Shown: positions 14,654 through 19,504 of the stretch, piece after piece
How the letters are laid out: each line of letters begins with the position of its first letter
How positions within the stretch are numbered: position 1 is the stretch's first letter
Source of the DNA: FEN-1297 sp046704255
GTDB lineage: Bacteria > Bacteroidota > Ignavibacteria > Ignavibacteriales > Ignavibacteriaceae
Assembly (NCBI GenBank): GCA_046704255.1
Contig: JBJKSH010000027.1
Location: 1-19,504, forward strand
Length of the DNA: 19,504 bases
Reading direction: 5' to 3'
Position numbers and translations under genes: made by a program
The notes under the pieces: model-generated
What the model was told of the DNA's origin: nothing
Database searches by the model: none
Seen by the model: the letters and a program-made list of their open reading frames with translations, nothing else

Positions 14654-14676
14654 CTATTGAAAAAATTTTCAAATAG
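14654..14676. promoter_or_regulatory. Imperfect dyad in front of the asparaginase gene
   Basis: CTATTGAAAA (14654-14663) and TTTTCAAATAG (14666-14676) pair perfectly apart from one extra A, around a 2-nt centre. The dyad ends 21 bp before the ATG at 14698, so a protein bound there would interfere with transcription or initial elongation. It may be an operator; no regulator is linked. Confidence 0.3.
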
Positions 14677-14697
14677 GTCACTTTATTATAGGTTAGT

Positions 14698-15681
14698 ATG
14701 AAAAACATATTGATAGTATTTACCGGCGGAACTTTTTCCATGATGATAGATGAAGAAACGGGCGGTGCGGTTCCACGTTATTCCGGGGAGGAATTAATGT
14801 CTAAAATTCCGGAAGCTCAAAAATTTGCGGATATAACTTGCTATGATTTCGGCAAATATCCCGGCCCGCATATAACACCTGAGCTAATGCTTAAATTATC
14901 TAATAAAATAAAAGAACTTATTAATGAAAACAATTATGAAGGGGTTATTGTTACACACGGTACGGATACTCTGGAAGAAACTGCATACTTCCTTGATTTA
15001 ACAATTAAAACTTCTGTTCCTATTGTAGTTATCGGCTCGATGAAAAACAGCTCCGAGCCGGATTGGGATGGTCCAAGGAATCTAATGGATGCAGTTCATA
15101 TCTGCTTAAATCCTAACTGCCGGGATCTTGGTGTTCTGGTTTGTCTTAACGGCGAGATAAATGCTGCCAGCGAAGTTACTAAAACTTATACGGATGAGAT
15201 TGATACTTTCCGCAGCCTGGATTTTGGGGCATTAGGTTTTGTACAGAACGGCAGAGTTATTCTTAACAGGCTTCCAAGGAAACTTGAAACTATCACAACG
15301 GAGAATGTTGTTTCCAATGTTGATTTGCTTACGGTTTATGCAGGTATGAACGAAAAGTTTTTTGTGTACTCTGCAGACAGCGGAGTTGAGGGTATTGTAG
15401 TTGAAGCATTAGGAGTAGGCAATGTACCGCCGGCTGCTTTTGAAGGGATTAAATATGCCGTAGAAAAAAATATTCCCGTTATACTTGTTTCAAGATGCCC
15501 GGCCGGTGAAACTCTGGATATCTACGGTTACCCGGGTGCAGGCAAATGGCTCCATAAAATAGGTGTAATTTTTGCGGAATTTCTTAACGGACAAAAAGCA
15601 AGAATTAAACTAATGCTTGCACTGGGCGTTACAAGGGATCATAATGAACTGAAAAAAATTTTTGAGGAAGTCCAGGGGTAA
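14698..15681 (+). CDS. L-asparaginase, cytoplasmic
   Basis: A 327-residue enzyme hydrolysing L-asparagine to aspartate and ammonia. The N-terminal catalytic motif TGGTFS holds Thr12. VTHGTDTLEET (85-95) holds Thr89 and Asp90, and VTKTYTD (160-166) holds Lys162. These match the E. coli asparaginase II catalytic set at the same residue numbers. There is no signal peptide, so it acts in the cytoplasm. The bacterial type-1 and type-2 groups cannot be separated by eye, so I give no symbol. It stands alone on the plus strand, with a 206-bp gap upstream containing a dyad (14654-14676) and weak promoter candidates, and it converges on the murI gene with only 43 nt between stops. I see no convincing terminator in that 43-nt gap. 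Confidence 0.93.
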   Translation: MKNILIVFTGGTFSMMIDEETGGAVPRYSGEELMSKIPEAQKFADITCYDFGKYPGPHITPELMLKLSNKIKELINENNYEGVIVTHGTDTLEETAYFLDLTIKTSVPIVVIGSMKNSSEPDWDGPRNLMDAVHICLNPNCRDLGVLVCLNGEINAASEVTKTYTDEIDTFRSLDFGALGFVQNGRVILNRLPRKLETITTENVVSNVDLLTVYAGMNEKFFVYSADSGVEGIVVEALGVGNVPPAAFEGIKYAVEKNIPVILVSRCPAGETLDIYGYPGAGKWLHKIGVIFAEFLNGQKARIKLMLALGVTRDHNELKKIFEEVQG

Positions 15682-15724
15682 ATCCGAAACAATAAATGGA
15701 ACTCCCATTGCACCCTTTATTAAC

Positions 15725-16549
15725 TTACATTGTAAGTATTTCCGGGTCTACCTTTTGAAGCTGTTTTACTTCCTTGCCCAAAAACAACTCCGCAACCTCT
15801 TTAAACTTAACAGGAATATCACTTACATAAAATTCCTGGTTTCCCTGGGAATATTTGTTTGAGTGAAGATTAAACCTGTCGAGTTCCTTTTTGACGGCAT
15901 CTGCGGAAGCAACGCCGGAATCGATTAGTTTAACATTATCTCCAATAACTTCACCGATTACATCAGCCAGGATAGGATAATGTGTACATCCTAAAACTAG
16001 TGTATCAATTTCAAGTTCTTTTAATTCCCGTAAATATTCTTCTGCAATTTGATAAGTTGCTTTATGCTTAATCCATCCTTCTTCGGCAAGAGGAACAAAC
16101 AAAGGGCAAGCTTTCTCAAAAACTTCCGCATCCGGGTTGAGTAATTTTATTTCTTTTGAATATGCTTTGTTGCCGATTGTTGCCCGTGTGCCAATAACCC
16201 CAATTCGCCCATTTTGTGTTTCCTTAACCGCTTCTTCTGCGCCGGGAATAATTACACCTATTATCGGCACCGCAAAATTATTTCTTAGTTCCTGCAGTGC
16301 AACGGAAGAAACGGTATTGCAGGCAACAACAATTGCTTTAACATTTTTATTTATTAAAAACTTAGCATCCTGCATCGCATATTCCTTAACTGTTGAATTT
16401 GATTTAGACCCGTAGGGTACACGTGCGGTATCACCAAAATAAACAATATCTTCCTGCGGCAATGTTGATGCAATTCGTTTAACAACTGTAAGTCCGCCAA
16501 TACCGGAGTCAAACACTCCGACCGGTTTTTCTTTTTCCATAAAGTTCAA
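15725..16549 (-). CDS. murI: Glutamate racemase
   Basis: A 274-residue cofactor-independent racemase supplying D-glutamate for peptidoglycan. FDSGIGGLTV (13-22) carries the conserved Asp14 and Ser15. The two catalytic cysteines are Cys77 (VACNTV) and Cys188 (LGCTHYP, with His190); GDTARVPYG (39-47) is another family signature. Length is normal. The preferred start is TTG at 16549: AAGGA on the minus strand at 16560-16556 stands 6 nt away. The in-frame ATG three codons later (16540) would be 15 nt away, too far. That SD overlaps the GlnD stop codon, and only 9 nt separate the genes, so MurI synthesis is likely coupled to GlnD translation. Function very sure. Confidence 0.95.
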   Translation of the reverse strand: MNFMEKEKPVGVFDSGIGGLTVVKRIASTLPQEDIVYFGDTARVPYGSKSNSTVKEYAMQDAKFLINKNVKAIVVACNTVSSVALQELRNNFAVPIIGVIIPGAEEAVKETQNGRIGVIGTRATIGNKAYSKEIKLLNPDAEVFEKACPLFVPLAEEGWIKHKATYQIAEEYLRELKELEIDTLVLGCTHYPILADVIGEVIGDNVKLIDSGVASADAVKKELDRFNLHSNKYSQGNQEFYVSDIPVKFKEVAELFLGKEVKQLQKVDPEILTM

Positions 16550-16555
16550 GTTAAT

Positions 16556-16560
16556 TCCTT
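16556..16560 (-). promoter_or_regulatory. Ribosome binding site of murI, overlapping the glnD stop
   Basis: The minus strand reads AAGGA here, 6 nt before the TTG at 16549. It shares bases with the glnD TAA (16561-16559). Terminating ribosomes would expose or occupy the site, which favours translational coupling and supports the TTG start. Confidence 0.6.
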
Positions 16561-19129
16561 ATAACATTTGAGTAATTGTTGAGGTAAGCTCTGTTTTAAT
16601 AAGGCCGTAATCATTTTGAGATACTTTTTTGCCCGTGGAATCCCAAACATAAAAAGAATCGACAATGTCATCTCCTTTGGTAGCAATTTTAGCAAAGTAA
16701 ATTACCAAACCAAGTTCAGCCATTTTTGTAGTAACCTGGTAAAGGAATCCGAGCCGATCTGGAGAAAAGATATCAATTATAGTATACTTTTCGTGCTGTT
16801 CAAAAACAATTTTAACCTTACCGGATCTTTTGAAAAACTTGTTTTCTATCCGCCACCATTTGGATTTCATCCTTGCAAATTCCTGGCTCAACTGCAGCAA
16901 GCCCGAAATTATATTTTCAAAGTCTGTTTTTATTTTATCATATCTTTCGTGCCCGATTTTACCGTGAGTTCTAAAGTCACTTACCGTAAAGTTGTCTATT
17001 ACAATACCATCCTTACGGGTAAAGATTTTTGCATCATGAATGTTCGCATCGTTTATTGATAGAACACCGCACAGTTTGGATAAAAGCGAAGGATAATCTT
17101 TTGTAATAACAGTAATATTGGTAAAGTCTTTAAATTCTTTAAAAAGAACGGAGATATCAATTCCCTTTTGAATTTCTTCAACATGCCTGGCAATTTCTCT
17201 TTCCGAAAACTGGTATATATAACCTATGTCGTTAATAGAATCCATGTGTTCCTGAACGTGCGATTCTGAAATTAGAGGAGAATATTTGCTTATTTCTTTA
17301 GGTTCTACATAAATGCTGGAAAGCAGAAGTTCTTCTCCTGTAATTTGCTCTTCAAGCATTTCTCTTGTTTTATTATAAAGCTCGGTAAGAAGATCACTTT
17401 TCCACGAAGTCCATACTGCCGGATTAACTGCCGAAAGATCTGCATAAGTAACCAGGTACAGCAGTTCAAGTTCTTTGGTAGAATTAAAACGAGAAGCAAA
17501 ATTGTTAAGCGTTTCCGGGTCGTTAAGGTTTCTTCTAAACGCAACTTGCTCCATAATCAAATGGTTGCGCACAAGAAAGGCAACCGATTCAATTTCCTCA
17601 TCACTATAACCTAACCTGTGCATAATGGAAGAAGCCATTTCCGCACCTATTATTTCATGGCCGGAAACATTAATAGGCTTGGCTATGTCGTGAAACAATA
17701 ATCCCAAATGCAGGAACTCTTTATCTTTAAGCAGATTGTAAATTTTACCTAAGGGAGAAGTATCCTTTTCAAGCTTTTCCAAATTTTGAATAGTAACCAG
17801 CGTGTGTTCATCGGCAGTATAACAATGATAAACACCGTGCTGCAAAAAGCCGATAAGATCTTTGAACTCCGGCATAAATGCCTTTAGTACACCAAGCTCG
17901 TTCATTACGGATAAAGTCTGGCCGACATTTTTAGGAAGCCGCAAAATTTCCCTGAAAAAAACGGATGACTCTGCTTCCGGTTTATGCAGGCCGTCATAGT
18001 CTTCTACAACTTCAATAATTGTAGATCTTAAATTTTCATCAAAATGCCCGCCGTACAACCCACGGTAGTATAATGCTCTTAATATATCGGAAAGTGTAAG
18101 TTTTGTTCTGCCGTTAAGTGAAATAGTTTTTCCCTTAAGAATAAAATCGTCATCAAGGTCTATTCCAAGAAAATCGGGAAGGGGATTTGAAGTTTCTTCC
18201 TGAAACTTTTTTATCATCGACTTTGAAAAACGGTTTATAATATTGGAAGCGTTAAAATATTCATGCATATAGCTGGCAAGAGAATCTTTACGGTGAATTA
18301 ATGCGGAGGCAATTTTCTTTTGAGCGGAAAATTCAAACCTGTCGTTCTTTTGCTTGGCTATAAGATGAAGCATATTTCTAACGGCAAGAATCATTTTATA
18401 ACTTTGAATGAGACGCTTACATTCGTTTTCCGTTGTATATTTGTTTTGCTTTAACGTGTCAATAAAAATTTCCGCTTGAGTAAGCTCAATTTGTTTATTT
18501 AGCAAAGTACCCGTCATTAAAATATACATCCATTCGATTGCCTGGAAATCTCTTAAGCCGCCGGCAGAAAGTTTTACATTCGGTTCAAGAACCTTCGGTG
18601 AATTACCGTATTTTTCATATCTGTCGTTAATATCTTCGGATAATTCTTTAAGGAGTTTTACTTGTACGTCTTTGTTTATATATGAAAAAAGTTTTTTATT
18701 CCACTCTATATAAATTGCCTCGCTGCCAAGTAAAAACCGGGTTTCAAAAAACTGTGTGAATGTATGCAGGTCGGTATCAAGATATTTTTTAATATCGGAA
18801 AAGTCTCTAACAGTATGAGAAGCTTCCAGCCCGTTATCCCAAAATTTTGTAACAAGCTTTGCAATAATTTCCCTGTTTTCATCAATTGAATTCGTAATGA
18901 ACATGATATCTATATCGGAATACGGCGAAAGCTCTCTGCGGCTAAAGCTTCCTGCAGAAGCCAGTACAAAATTGAACTTACCTTCGCCGGAAAGCTTTCT
19001 TATATATTCTTCAACCAACATGCTGTAATGCAAGCTGAATTTTAAAGAATCCTTTTGGCGCTGGTTTGCCTGGAAACTCTTATCTCTTGCCTTTATAAAT
19101 TCTTGTTTTAAATTATCAGCCTGTACCAT
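16559..19129 (-). CDS. glnD: GlnD-type [protein-PII] uridylyltransferase/uridylyl-removing enzyme
   Basis: About 856 residues from the ATG at 19129. The N-terminal nucleotidyltransferase has SFSRRELSPYSDIDIMF, with the two metal-binding Asp residues in DID. The GlnD/UTase helical domain follows. An HD phosphohydrolase domain (FHDIAKP near residue 480, later HLIMEQ) would do the uridylyl-removing step. Two ACT domains (about 670-720 and 780-856) would bind glutamine. In enterobacteria GlnD senses glutamine and modifies PII; here no glnB or glnK gene is in view, so the PII partner is assumed. An in-frame TTG at 19138 would add three residues; neither start has an SD. It is followed by murI after 9 nt, linking nitrogen sensing to D-glutamate supply, perhaps only by position. 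Architecture sure; exact partner inferred. Confidence 0.87.
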   Translation of the reverse strand: MVQADNLKQEFIKARDKSFQANQRQKDSLKFSLHYSMLVEEYIRKLSGEGKFNFVLASAGSFSRRELSPYSDIDIMFITNSIDENREIIAKLVTKFWDNGLEASHTVRDFSDIKKYLDTDLHTFTQFFETRFLLGSEAIYIEWNKKLFSYINKDVQVKLLKELSEDINDRYEKYGNSPKVLEPNVKLSAGGLRDFQAIEWMYILMTGTLLNKQIELTQAEIFIDTLKQNKYTTENECKRLIQSYKMILAVRNMLHLIAKQKNDRFEFSAQKKIASALIHRKDSLASYMHEYFNASNIINRFSKSMIKKFQEETSNPLPDFLGIDLDDDFILKGKTISLNGRTKLTLSDILRALYYRGLYGGHFDENLRSTIIEVVEDYDGLHKPEAESSVFFREILRLPKNVGQTLSVMNELGVLKAFMPEFKDLIGFLQHGVYHCYTADEHTLVTIQNLEKLEKDTSPLGKIYNLLKDKEFLHLGLLFHDIAKPINVSGHEIIGAEMASSIMHRLGYSDEEIESVAFLVRNHLIMEQVAFRRNLNDPETLNNFASRFNSTKELELLYLVTYADLSAVNPAVWTSWKSDLLTELYNKTREMLEEQITGEELLLSSIYVEPKEISKYSPLISESHVQEHMDSINDIGYIYQFSEREIARHVEEIQKGIDISVLFKEFKDFTNITVITKDYPSLLSKLCGVLSINDANIHDAKIFTRKDGIVIDNFTVSDFRTHGKIGHERYDKIKTDFENIISGLLQLSQEFARMKSKWWRIENKFFKRSGKVKIVFEQHEKYTIIDIFSPDRLGFLYQVTTKMAELGLVIYFAKIATKGDDIVDSFYVWDSTGKKVSQNDYGLIKTELTSTITQML

Positions 19130-19307
19130 TTCAAACAAATCATTTTATTTATTGATATTTACTTCGGGAATAGAGTATAAGGTAAAAAGGTATATGTTAT
19201 AAAAATTATGAGGGAAGAAGATTGTACAAATGAACAATAAATTCCCGATAACCCAGTACCTTTATTTCAAATTCCTCGTATCCCGAATTTTTCAATATAA
19301 TTAATAC

Positions 19308-19504
19308 TCATTTATAATTTTCCCCGGTAAATCCTTCTTTTTTGTATTGAGCTTTTATAACCGAAGAAATACCGCCGCGTACATTAAACTTTGCAGTTAT
19401 AAGCATGTACCTTGGTTTGCAAACCGAAACAAGATCATCCAAAATTTTATTAGTTACGCTTTCAAAATATATTCCGTCGTTTCTATATGAGTTTAGATAG
19501 AACT
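19308..19504 (-). CDS. queF: NADPH-dependent 7-cyano-7-deazaguanine reductase, C-terminal part
   Basis: The last 64 codons and TGA stop of a gene entering from the right edge. It encodes FYLNSYRNDGIYFE followed by ILDDLVSVCKPRYM and FNVRGGISSV, the C-terminal hallmarks of short-form (type I) QueF. QueF reduces preQ0 to preQ1 in the queuosine tRNA-modification pathway. The active-site Cys and Asp lie upstream, outside the window, so integrity cannot be judged. Together with glnD it lies on the minus strand; the 178-bp gap between them (to 19129) is AT-rich and shows no convincing terminator, so promoter position for glnD is uncertain. Confidence 0.92.
   Translation of the reverse strand, partial: FYLNSYRNDGIYFESVTNKILDDLVSVCKPRYMLITAKFNVRGGISSVIKAQYKKEGFTGENYK

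Noticed and set aside
15682..15745. ACTTACA-T-TGTAAGT near the murI stop as a shared terminator
   Set aside because: The one-base loop cannot form a hairpin as drawn, the stem is AT-rich and no T-run follows in either direction.
16616..17059. 147-codon open frame on the plus strand inside glnD
   Set aside because: It lies entirely opposite a well-conserved gene, has no SD or recognisable domain, and is a shadow of the real frame.

Overview
The window is AT-rich, compact bacterial DNA with short intergenic gaps. Gene content, long A/T-rich leaders, mixed Shine-Dalgarno (SD) use, some TTG starts and a 54-residue protein resembling a Bacteroidota-specific family suggest the Bacteroidota/Ignavibacteria/Chlorobi group. 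This is inference from style and content; no 16S or ribosomal gene is present. I see no tRNA, rRNA, CRISPR array or insertion sequence.

Region 1 (1-10940) is the most interesting part. Reading leftwards from 9290, five genes follow one another with no gap or a small overlap. They encode a family-5 solute-binding lipoprotein, two peptide-type ABC permeases, a 1186-residue Ser/Thr kinase-ATPase-TPR protein, and a sigma-54 activator whose receiver-like domain lacks the phospho-acceptor. Two ABC ATPases are transcribed divergently from the same 85-bp gap, completing the transporter. Beyond the activator lies a 333-bp gap with large perfect dyads and a near-consensus sigma-54 (-24/-12) promoter, TGGCATA-N4-TTGCG. 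That promoter points at a gene for an exported protein cut off by the left edge. The arrangement suggests one circuit: a peptide-like ligand is captured, signalled through the kinase, and answered by sigma-54-driven expression of a secreted protein. Every connection in that circuit is inference.

Region 2 (10975-13396) runs rightwards: a YbaK-type aminoacyl-tRNA deacylase, a 54-residue lysine-rich protein followed by an intrinsic terminator, and a lysine 2,3-aminomutase-family radical SAM enzyme behind a structured leader. The aminomutase gene ends at a dyad shared with the convergent neighbour.

Region 3 (13402-19504) is housekeeping. An Nfu-type Fe-S scaffold and an O6-alkylguanine-DNA alkyltransferase, the latter ending in a beta-clamp-like QLSLF tail, run leftwards. 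A cytoplasmic L-asparaginase runs rightwards. A GlnD-type uridylyltransferase and glutamate racemase form a coupled leftward pair. The C-terminal end of queF (7-cyano-7-deazaguanine reductase) enters from the right edge.
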